From contig CABVDR010000089.1 in assembly GCA_902497145.1 (NCBI GenBank), forward strand, positions 1 through 9,252: 9,252 nt of DNA. The letters are read 5' to 3'. The position numbers were made by a program, and so were the translations under genes. This document shows, one piece after another, positions 1 through 5,964 of this stretch. The stretch is from an uncultured Oscillospiraceae bacterium. Its GTDB lineage: Bacteria > Bacillota > Clostridia > Oscillospirales > Oscillospiraceae. Below the pieces are notes generated by a model. The model searched no databases, had not been told where the DNA came from, and saw only the letters and a list, made by a program, of their open reading frames with translations. How positions within the stretch are numbered: the first letter of the stretch is position 1; every line of letters begins with the position of its first letter.

Positions 1-326
<326 letters not shown>

Positions 327-340
327 TTATACTCTCTCTA

Positions 341-372
341 AGTGCCCTGCCGAAAGGCAGGGCACTTTTTTA
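341..372 (+). terminator. Intrinsic terminator of tuf
   Basis: A perfect 11-bp stem (341-351 with 356-366) is closed by a GAAA tetraloop and followed by a run of T from 366 to 371. It starts 14 bases after the tuf stop. It is a textbook rho-independent terminator and separates tuf from the T-box-controlled operon. Confidence 0.96.
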
Positions 373-492
373 TTGTGGTTTTATAAGGAAATTCTGAGGG
401 GAAAATGGAGGAATTTGCCGAAATTTAACCCAAAACTGCCTAGGATTAGGAAATCATCTGAGTAGGATTTTGGCAGGATGTGAAAAAAGGGG

Positions 493-521
493 TTGACAAG
501 CGGGGGAGGGGTGCATATAAT
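493..521 (+). promoter_or_regulatory. Consensus sigma-A promoter of the T-box/trpXYZ operon
   Basis: TTGACA at 493-498 and TATAAT at 516-521 are separated by exactly 17 bases, so both hexamers match the housekeeping consensus perfectly. Transcription should start near 528. Such a strong constitutive promoter suits an operon whose control is left to the attenuator downstream. Bases 373-492, between the tuf terminator and this promoter, are AT-richer and hold no gene or clear operator that I can recognise. Confidence 0.93.
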
Positions 522-540
522 AGCACCAACAAGTAAATCC

Positions 541-804
541 AAGAAACCTATGAGAAAGATTAGTAGCCAGTGCGGCAAACCTTCAGAGAGTCCTGGGTGG
601 TGAGATCAGGGCGGGGCGCGGCTGAGTGAATGGGCTTTCGAGGGCGGCTTGAACGGGAAACCTAGTAGATGCCGACGGGGACCCACCCGTTATCCATCGG
701 GCACGCGTGATGGCGCGTGAAGCGAGCGGACGTGAAAACGTCAATTTGGGTGGTATCGCAGGAGTCAGGCTCTTGTCCCATGTGGGATAAGGGGCTGTTT
801 TTTT
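541..804 (+). promoter_or_regulatory. T-box leader, tRNA-Trp-responsive (specifier UGG)
   Basis: This is a T-box riboswitch: nascent leader RNA binds a tRNA through a specifier codon and the tRNA 3' end, and uncharged tRNA favours antitermination. Visible landmarks in order are a GA/K-turn-like AGATTAGTAG motif (557-566); an AGAGAG element (585-590) with a GGTGGTGAGA apical loop of Stem I (595-604); a specifier loop reading GTGAA-TGG-G with the Trp codon at 631-633 followed by a purine; a Stem III hairpin (668-698) ending in the typical CCCGTTATC; and the T-box proper GGGTGGTATCGCAGG (748-762), a variant of GGGTGGNACCGCGG. The terminator at 766-804 follows. Calling it a T-box is secure. Trp specificity rests on loop position and agrees with the gene downstream. 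The 5' boundary is approximate (transcription start about 528). Confidence 0.93.
766..804 (+). terminator. T-box leader terminator (regulated)
   Basis: Arms 766-779 and 784-797 pair over 14 positions with one G-G mismatch and two G-T wobbles around an ATGT loop, followed by seven T (798-804). It lies directly after the T-box sequence, so formation of the T-box antiterminator with uncharged tRNA should compete with it. Confidence 0.92.
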
Positions 805-893
805 ATACTCCGAAGCAAGGCCGCTGGCAACGGCCCCTCCATCGCCCACCCAAACAACTTTTGGCCAAATGGCCCAATTATGGAGGTAATCTT
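805..893 (+). other. Leader between T-box terminator and trpX, with secondary structure
   Basis: This 89-base untranslated stretch holds a GGCCG/CGGCC hairpin (819-823 with 831-835), a second small GGCC-AAAT-GGCC hairpin (863-874), and CCACCCAAA (846-854), which is a perfect complement of TTTGGGTGG (745-753) inside the T-box. The ribosome binding site GGAGG (882-886) sits 7 bases before the trpX ATG at 894. A longer upstream open frame runs through the T-box but contains no start with its own ribosome binding site, so I treat all of this as leader RNA. Confidence 0.7.
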
Positions 894-1940
894 ATGAAAA
901 AGCACAACATGGTCAAGAAATTTGCGGCTCTGTCTCTGTCCCTTGCTCTGGGCCTGTCCCTGGCTGCCTGCTCCGGCGGCAATGACGCAGCCAAGTCCAA
1001 TTCCTCGGGCTCCAACGCTGCTTCCAGCTCCGGTTCTGGAAGCGATGACGGCTACAAGATCGCGGTGGTCCGCCAGCTGGATCATGCGTCCATGAATGAG
1101 ATCCGGGATGCTATTACCGCGGAACTGGACGCCAAAGCCGCGGAGCTGGGTGTGAGCGTTGAATATGGAGATTTTAACGGCAACAACGATACCTCTACTC
1201 TGAGCCAGATCGGAGCCGAAATCATTGCCGACGGCTATGACGCCATCATCCCCATCGGCACCCTGGCCGCCCAGCAGATGGCCGCTACCGCCCAGCAGAC
1301 CCAGACTCCGGTGATTTACGGCACCGTCAGCTACCCTGAGGTGGCAAAGCTCACCGGTATCCCCTACGTCACCGGCACCAGTGATGCGCTGAACGTGGAA
1401 CTGCTGCTGGACATGATGCTGGCTCAGAATCCCGAGGTCAAGACCGTGGGTCTGCTGTACTCCACCTCTGAGGTAAACAGTGCTCCCGCCATTGAGGATG
1501 CCAAGGAATATCTGGACGCGAAGGGTATCTCCTACATTGAGAAGACCGGCAATACCTCTGACGAGATCATCGCTGCCGTCAGTTCCATGCTGGATCAGGT
1601 AGACGCGGTGTTTACCCCCACGGATAATGTGGTGCAGGCCGCTGAGTTGGCTATCGCTCCCATGTTGGCTGAGGCTGGGATCCCCCACTACGCGGGCGCT
1701 GACTCCTTTGTCCGTAACGGTGCGTTTGCTACCTGCGGCGTGAATTACACCGACCTGGGCACTCAGACCGCCGACCTGGCACTCCAGGTGCTCCAGACCG
1801 GCGAGTTCCCCGAGTTCATTACCGTCTCCGGCGACATCATCACCGTGAACACTGACACCGCCAAGACCCTGGGTGTGGATTACTCCATGTTTGCTGACAT
1901 GGGTTCCAAGGTGGTAGAGGTTCAGACTACCCAGGAGTAA
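894..1940 (+). CDS. trpX: ABC importer substrate-binding lipoprotein, tryptophan type (TrpX-like)
   Basis: This 348-residue protein is the extracellular substrate catcher of the importer made with the next two genes. It starts at ATG 894 (GGAGG 7 bases upstream), not at the in-frame codons inside the T-box leader. Residues 1-25 form a lipoprotein signal (KK-rich start, leucine-rich core, lipobox LAAC) with the lipidated Cys at 26. A Ser/Gly/Asn-rich linker follows to about residue 53. The rest looks like the two-lobed ABC_sub_bind family (Pfam PF04392, formerly DUF534): IAVVRQLDH near the start, an IPIGTLAAQQM segment, and the VDAVFTPTDN and YAGADSFVRNGA segments. TrpX/TrpXYZ assignments of this family were made from T-box linkage to tryptophan; here the UGG specifier gives the same link. 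The mature protein has no Trp residue. Family is secure; substrate is inferred, and another aromatic amino acid cannot be fully excluded. Confidence 0.9.
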   Translation: MKKHNMVKKFAALSLSLALGLSLAACSGGNDAAKSNSSGSNAASSSGSGSDDGYKIAVVRQLDHASMNEIRDAITAELDAKAAELGVSVEYGDFNGNNDTSTLSQIGAEIIADGYDAIIPIGTLAAQQMAATAQQTQTPVIYGTVSYPEVAKLTGIPYVTGTSDALNVELLLDMMLAQNPEVKTVGLLYSTSEVNSAPAIEDAKEYLDAKGISYIEKTGNTSDEIIAAVSSMLDQVDAVFTPTDNVVQAAELAIAPMLAEAGIPHYAGADSFVRNGAFATCGVNYTDLGTQTADLALQVLQTGEFPEFITVSGDIITVNTDTAKTLGVDYSMFADMGSKVVEVQTTQE

Positions 1941-1958
1941 CAAAGAAAATCAACAGCC

Positions 1959-1990
1959 GCCATCCCCCCGCCGGTATGCGGGGGGATGGC
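1959..1990 (+). other. 13-bp GC-rich intergenic hairpin without T-run (trpX-trpY)
   Basis: The arms 1959-1971 and 1978-1990 are perfectly complementary over 13 bp around a 6-base loop (CGGTAT). No T-run follows (CTGTCC). It lies 18 bases after the trpX stop and 25 bases before the trpY start. This arrangement suits an mRNA-stabilising or processing hairpin that keeps binding-protein mRNA in excess over permease and ATPase mRNA; a leaky terminator is possible but less likely without T residues. Confidence 0.75.
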
Positions 1991-2015
1991 CTGTCCATTG
2001 AGAGGAGAGATTGCT

Positions 2016-2924
2016 GTGGTCACCATTCTTCAGACCGCACTGGAGGCGGGCTTTCTCTATGCGCCGGTAGCGCTGGCCCTGTTTCTCAGTTTTTCTATTT
2101 TAAATATTGCCGATATGACCACAGATGGGGCTTTCGTTCTGGGCAGTGCGGTTTCAGCCATGATGTGTCTGGCGGGGCACCCCATCCTGGCCTTGCCTGC
2201 CGGAATGCTGGCCGCCGCCGTTGCCGGATTTGTGACCGCTTTTCTCCAGACCAAGCTGTCGGTGCCCTCCATTCTGGCTGGTATTGTGACGAACATCGGT
2301 TTGTACAGCATCAACCTGATGGTGATGGGGAAGAGCAACCAGTCCCTGTTTATGGCGGAGTCCATCTATACCATGGCCTCGGACGTGGGGTTCGGCGGCA
2401 GCTGGTATAAGCTGGCGGTGACCGCCAGCATTGTGGTGGTAGTGGCTATTCTGCTGGTGCTGTTTCTGAGGACCCGGCTGGGCCTGTCCATCCGGGCCAC
2501 CGGCGACAACGCAGACATGGTGCGGGCATCCTCCATCAATCCTACCTTTACCATTACGGTTGGCCTTTGTGTGGCTAATGCCATGACTGGCCTGTCCGGG
2601 GCCATGGTGGCCCAGTACAGCACCTTTGCCGACGTAAACAGCGGCACCGGCATGGTAGTGCTGGCTCTGGCTGCGCTGGTTATCGGGGAGACCCTCATCG
2701 GAAAGGGCTCTGTGGTTCGAGGCGTGGTGGGGGTCATTGCGGGCAGCATCATCTACCGCTGCATCTACGCGGCGGCCCTGCGCTTGAATGTCCCGGCCGA
2801 CTATATGAAGCTGGTCTCCGCCATCATCGTGGGCGCTGCTATTGCCGCTCCTGCTGTGCGGCGCTGGGCAGCTTTTCAGATGCAGAAGCGCCGGGCCATT
2901 GCGGCCAGAAAGGAGGAGCGGTAA
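2016..2924 (+). CDS. trpY: ABC importer permease, LivH-type (TrpY-like)
   Basis: This 302-residue, very hydrophobic membrane protein forms the channel of the importer. I place the start at GTG 2016 because AGGAGA (2003-2008) lies 7 bases before it. An in-frame ATG at 1986 would add ten residues but lies inside the 3' arm of the intergenic hairpin and has no binding site. Hydrophobic segments are seen near residues 13-32, 36-53, 58-76, 84-103, 132-151, 177-200, 211-228, 233-255 and 263-281. The stretch LSIRATGDNADMVRASSINP (about 157-176) resembles the cytoplasmic coupling loop of branched-chain-amino-acid-type permeases (BPD_transp_2 family). The C-terminus is basic (KRRAIAARKEER). Only two Trp residues occur (130 and 284). 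The next gene starts two bases after the stop, so the two are co-translated. Family is secure; substrate follows from the T-box and neighbours. Confidence 0.9.
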   Translation: MVTILQTALEAGFLYAPVALALFLSFSILNIADMTTDGAFVLGSAVSAMMCLAGHPILALPAGMLAAAVAGFVTAFLQTKLSVPSILAGIVTNIGLYSINLMVMGKSNQSLFMAESIYTMASDVGFGGSWYKLAVTASIVVVVAILLVLFLRTRLGLSIRATGDNADMVRASSINPTFTITVGLCVANAMTGLSGAMVAQYSTFADVNSGTGMVVLALAALVIGETLIGKGSVVRGVVGVIAGSIIYRCIYAAALRLNVPADYMKLVSAIIVGAAIAAPAVRRWAAFQMQKRRAIAARKEER

Positions 2925-2926
2925 CC

Positions 2927-3733
2927 ATGGGCAAGCTGGAGATGCAAAAACTGACCAAAACCTTTAACCCCGGTACGGTCAATGAGAAGACCGCTCTGTC
3001 CGGATTGAGCCTGACGGTGGAGGATGGAGACTTTATCACCATCGTAGGTTCCAATGGTGCAGGAAAGTCTACCCTGTTTCACGCCATTGCCGGAGTATTT
3101 TATGTGGATGAAGGAGCCATTTTGCTGGACGGAGAGGACATCACCTACAAGCCGGAGTACCGGCGCAGCCGGGAGATGGGCCGCCTGTTCCAGGACCCCA
3201 TGCGGGGGACCGCGCCCCACATGACCATTGAGGAGAATTTGGCCCTGGCTTACCTCCGGGCTTCCAAAAAACAGCACGCCTTTTTCAGCCGCACCAGCAA
3301 GGCCGACCGGAAGCTCTTCCGGGAGCAGCTGGCCAAGCTGGATATGGGGCTGGAGGACCGGATGCGCCAGCCGGTGGGACTCCTGTCCGGCGGCCAGCGT
3401 CAGGCGCTGACCTTGTTGATGGCCACCATGGTTCCGCCTAAGGTGCTGCTGCTGGATGAGCACACCGCCGCTCTGGACCCCGGCACGGCAGAGAAGGTGC
3501 TGGAGATCACCAAGTCCGTGGTGCGGGAGCACAAGATCACCACATTAATGGTGACCCATAACATGCACCAGGCCCTGGAGCTGGGCAATCGGACCCTGAT
3601 GATGGATCAGGGGCGGGTTGTGTTCGACGTGGCAGGGGAGGAGCGCAGCGCCCTCACCGTAGATGACCTGCTCTCCAAGTTCCGTCAAGAGGCGGGCAAG
3701 GAGTTGGACAACGACCGCATCCTGCTCTCCTAA
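2927..3733 (+). CDS. trpZ: ABC importer ATP-binding protein (TrpZ-like)
   Basis: This 268-residue ATPase powers the importer at the inner face of the membrane. All ABC motifs are present: Walker A GSNGAGKST (41-49), Q-loop Gln89 in LFQDP, signature LSGGQ (153-157), Walker B VLLLDE (173-178), D-loop ALD (182-184) and switch His211 in VTHN. The length is normal for a single-domain importer ATPase. AGGAGG (2911-2916), inside the end of trpY, serves the ATG at 2927; the gap between the genes is two bases. No Trp residue is present. It closes the operon, with a terminator 10 bases after the stop. The ATPase call is certain; the tryptophan assignment depends on the operon context. Confidence 0.93.
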   Translation: MGKLEMQKLTKTFNPGTVNEKTALSGLSLTVEDGDFITIVGSNGAGKSTLFHAIAGVFYVDEGAILLDGEDITYKPEYRRSREMGRLFQDPMRGTAPHMTIEENLALAYLRASKKQHAFFSRTSKADRKLFREQLAKLDMGLEDRMRQPVGLLSGGQRQALTLLMATMVPPKVLLLDEHTAALDPGTAEKVLEITKSVVREHKITTLMVTHNMHQALELGNRTLMMDQGRVVFDVAGEERSALTVDDLLSKFRQEAGKELDNDRILLS

Positions 3734-3742
3734 GGAAAAAAG

Positions 3743-3775
3743 ACAGGGAGGACGGCACGACCGCCCTCCCTGTTT
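3743..3775 (+). terminator. Terminator of the trpXYZ operon
   Basis: A 9-bp stem ACAGGGAGG/CCTCCCTGT (3743-3751 with 3765-3773), one mismatch, then CGG/CCG (3753-3755 with 3761-3763) around a CACGA loop. It is preceded by an A-rich run and followed only by a short TTT, so the T tail is weak, but position directly after trpZ and before a new promoter supports the call. Confidence 0.82.
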
Positions 3776-3805
3776 GCACGAAAAGGAAAAAAATGTTCCA
3801 GCCCC

Positions 3806-3834
3806 TTGCAATCTAAGCGGGGCTGTGGTATAGT
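3806..3834 (+). promoter_or_regulatory. Promoter of the rimP-nusA-infB operon
   Basis: TTGCAA (3806-3811) and TATAGT (3829-3834) are 17 bases apart, a good sigma-A match. Transcription should begin near 3841. CAGCCCC (3799-3805) and GGGGCTG (3819-3825) form an inverted repeat that brackets the -35 box and reaches into the spacer; whether a protein binds there cannot be judged. Confidence 0.8.
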
Positions 3835-3861
3835 TATTTAAGAATTATGGTAGTATTGGCT

Positions 3862-3889
3862 AGAGTGGGGTTTCGGCTCCGCTCTTTTT
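3862..3889 (+). terminator. Attenuator-like terminator in the rimP leader
   Basis: AGAGTGGGG (3862-3870) pairs with CTCCGCTCT (3877-3885) over nine positions with two G-T wobbles, around loop TTTCGG, and five T (3885-3889) overlap and follow the stem. It lies about 20 bases after the expected transcription start and 68 bases before rimP, so every operon transcript must read through it. This suggests attenuation of the operon, possibly by NusA itself, which is encoded downstream (inference). Confidence 0.75.
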
Positions 3890-3956
3890 GATTGACCAAA
3901 TGGGCCCGACCACCGCCGGCCAGCGGGGTGCCCAACACCGTTTGGAGGTTTTGAAC

Positions 3957-4412
3957 ATGGCAAAAGTGACCGAGATGGCGGCCCAGCTTGCCCGGCCCTT
4001 CGTGGAGGCGGCGGGCTGCTCCCTGTGGGATGTGGAATATGTCAAGGAGGCGGGGGAGTGGTATCTCCGCTTTTACATTGATAAGGAGGGCGGCGTGTCC
4101 ATCAACGACTGCGAGGCGGTCTCCCGTCCCCTGTCCGACGCCCTGGATGAAGCGGACCCTATTGAGGGAAGCTACACCCTGGAGGTGTCCTCCGCGGGGG
4201 CGGACCGGGCCCTGAAAAAGCCAGAGCATTTCGCCCAGTTCCAGGGCGCTGAGGTAGAGGTCAAGCTCTACCGGGCCCGGGACGGCCGGAAGGACTATGT
4301 GGGGATTCTGGAGTCCTATGAGGATGGCGATGTGACCCTGAGTGTGGGCGGCGCGCCCATGAAGTTTGAAAAGAAAGAACTGGCGCTGGTACGGCTGTAC
4401 CCCCGCTTCTGA
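3957..4412 (+). CDS. rimP: Ribosome maturation factor RimP
   Basis: RimP (151 residues, normal length) helps late assembly of the 30S subunit. The start is ATG 3957 with GGAGG 8 bases upstream (3944-3948); a longer frame from a TTG at 3888 lies in the leader terminator and is rejected. The N-terminal alpha/beta domain spans about 1-83 and the SH3-like C-terminal domain about 85-151. Diagnostic segments are LWDVEYV (23-29), the YIDKEGGVSINDCEAVSR strand-helix (40-57) and LEVSSAGADRALK (75-87); the latter reads SSPGLDRPL in many other bacteria, so the two usual prolines are replaced by Ala. It is the first gene of the nusA operon in Firmicutes, which fits here; nusA starts 20 bases after the stop. 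Confidence 0.96.
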   Translation: MAKVTEMAAQLARPFVEAAGCSLWDVEYVKEAGEWYLRFYIDKEGGVSINDCEAVSRPLSDALDEADPIEGSYTLEVSSAGADRALKKPEHFAQFQGAEVEVKLYRARDGRKDYVGILESYEDGDVTLSVGGAPMKFEKKELALVRLYPRF

Positions 4413-4432
4413 GAATATAGGAGGAGACCGAA

Positions 4433-5647
4433 GTGGCTAAGAGAACGACGAAAAAGGTCAATAACAACGAGCTGGACGGGCAGGAATTCTTTGCCGCCAT
4501 TGCTCAGATCGAGCAGGAGAAGGGCATTAAGCCCGGCTATATGATGGAGAAGATCACCCAGGCTCTGGTGTCGGCATACCGCCGGGACCATGAGGGTGTG
4601 GGCGACAACCTGATTGTGGACGCCAATCCCGAGACCAACACCGTGCGCATGTTCCTGAAGAAGGACGTGGTAGAGGTGGTGGATAACCCCAACACCGAAA
4701 TTAGCCTGGAAGAGGCCAAGGCCGCTCTGCCCCGGGCCGAGCTGGGCGACGTGGTGCGCATTGAGGTCAAGCCCAAGAGCTTTGGCCGCATTGCCGCCCA
4801 GACCGCCCGCCAGGTCATCATCCAGGGTATCCGGGAGGCCGAGCAGGGCATGGTATACGACGAGTTCTCCTCCAAGGAGCACGAGCTGCTTACCGGCGTG
4901 GTCACCCGCATCGACCCCCGCAACGGGGCGGTGACCCTGCGCATCAGCTCCGGCTCCGAGTTCACCGACGCCTATCTGGGCGCTAACGAGCAAGTGAAGG
5001 GTGAGAGCTACGTGGAGGGCCAGCGCCTGAAGGTGTACATGGTGGAGGTGCGCAAGGCCACCAAGGGCCCCCAGGTCATCATCTCCCGCACCCATCCCGG
5101 TTTGGTCAAGCGCCTCTTCGAGCTGGAAGTGCCTGAAATCTATGATGGCACTGTGGAAATCCGCTCCATTGCCCGCGAGGCCGGCTCCCGCACCAAGCTG
5201 GCGGTTTGGTCCGCTGACCCCAATGTGGACCCCATCGGCGCCTGTGTCGGTCCCCGCGGTCAGCGTGTGAACACCATTGTGGAAGAGCTCAAGGGCGAGA
5301 AGATGGACATCATCAAGTACTCTGACGATCCCGCCGAGTACATTGCCGCTGCCCTGTCTCCCGCTGACGTGGTCAGCGTGGAGCCCCTGCCCGACGGCAA
5401 GAGCTGCCGGGTCGTGGTGCCTGACGACCAGCTGTCCCTGGCCATCGGCAAGGAGGGGCAGAATGCCCGCCTGGCCGCCAAGCTCACCGGCTGGAAGATC
5501 GACATTAAGCCCGCTTCCGCTCCCCTGGAGCCCATTGAGGCCCCGGAGGAAGACGATCTGCTGGAGCAGCCCGCTGAGGAGACAGAGGAGCAGGAGGCTC
5601 CCCAGGTTGAGAGCGAGGCGGACGAGGCTCCCGAGACCGAAGCGTAA
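4433..5647 (+). CDS. nusA: Transcription termination/antitermination factor NusA
   Basis: NusA (404 residues) binds RNA polymerase and nascent RNA and affects pausing, intrinsic termination and antitermination. The start is GTG 4433 with AGGAGG (4419-4424) 8 bases upstream. Domains in order are the polymerase-binding N-terminal domain (about 15-140, including KPKSFGRIAAQTARQVI at 113-129), the S1 RNA-binding domain (about 147-212), KH1 with GPRG (273-276) and KH2 with GKEG (339-342) followed by NARLAAKLTGWKI. The E. coli C-terminal acidic repeats are absent, as is usual for Firmicutes, but an unstructured, strongly acidic tail (about 366-404, rich in Glu, Ala and Pro) extends beyond KH2; it makes the protein somewhat longer than typical Bacillus NusA. 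Confidence 0.97.
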   Translation: MAKRTTKKVNNNELDGQEFFAAIAQIEQEKGIKPGYMMEKITQALVSAYRRDHEGVGDNLIVDANPETNTVRMFLKKDVVEVVDNPNTEISLEEAKAALPRAELGDVVRIEVKPKSFGRIAAQTARQVIIQGIREAEQGMVYDEFSSKEHELLTGVVTRIDPRNGAVTLRISSGSEFTDAYLGANEQVKGESYVEGQRLKVYMVEVRKATKGPQVIISRTHPGLVKRLFELEVPEIYDGTVEIRSIAREAGSRTKLAVWSADPNVDPIGACVGPRGQRVNTIVEELKGEKMDIIKYSDDPAEYIAAALSPADVVSVEPLPDGKSCRVVVPDDQLSLAIGKEGQNARLAAKLTGWKIDIKPASAPLEPIEAPEEDDLLEQPAEETEEQEAPQVESEADEAPETEA

Positions 5648-5685
5648 CCAATATTTTATCCATTGCAGCGAAAGGGGTGAGATCT

Positions 5686-5964
5686 GTGCCCAAAAAGATT
5701 CCCATGCGCCAGTGTGTTGGCTGTCGGGAGATGAAGCCAAAAAAGGAACTGATCCGGGTGGTCCGTTCCCCCGAGGGACAGGTGTCCCTGGACTTTCGGG
5801 GAAAGCTCCCCGGCCGTGGGGCCTATGTGTGTCCTGATCCGGCCTGCCTGGCCAAGGCCAGGAAGACCAAGGCGCTGGAGCGGGCCTTTTCTGCCCCCCT
5901 TCCAGCGGAAGTGTTTGAGGCCCTGGAAGAGCAGATGAAGGAGGTGCCCAAAGATGCCCAATGA
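5686..5964 (+). CDS. rnpM: YlxR family protein / RNase P modulator RnpM
   Basis: This 92-residue basic protein belongs to the YlxR family (DUF448), which sits between nusA and ylxQ in Firmicutes; a family member was recently described as an RNA-binding modulator of RNase P. I choose GTG 5686 because AAGGGGTGA (5672-5680) ends 5 bases before it; the in-frame GTG at 5677 lies inside that binding site and would add only three residues. Family marks are MRQCVGCRE (7-15), the KKELIRVVR strand (19-27), GRGAYVC (43-49) and the CLAKA turn (54-58). Four Cys (10, 13, 49, 54) are present, but I cannot tell whether a metal is bound. The 3' end overlaps ylxQ by 11 bases. Confidence 0.93.
   Translation: MPKKIPMRQCVGCREMKPKKELIRVVRSPEGQVSLDFRGKLPGRGAYVCPDPACLAKARKTKALERAFSAPLPAEVFEALEEQMKEVPKDAQ

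Noticed and set aside
373..492. Possible operator made by repeated TAGGATT words upstream of the T-box promoter
   Set aside because: The words are short and imperfect (TAGGATTAGG near 440, TAGGATTTTGG near 463) and match no regulator site that I know.
863..874. CCAAATGG in the trpX leader resembling CCAAATGG in the rimP leader
   Set aside because: Eight-base match with different surroundings and pairing partners; likely chance.
717..893. 59-codon N-terminal extension of TrpX
   Set aside because: It would translate the T-box and terminator. The lipoprotein signal and the ribosome binding site both point to ATG 894.
765..1943. 392-codon minus-strand frame opposite trpX
   Set aside because: Same kind of shadow; it also runs into the T-box terminator.
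1976..2410. 144-codon + strand frame overlapping trpY
   Set aside because: Out of frame with the well-supported permease; Gly/Arg/Cys-rich composition typical of a wrong frame.
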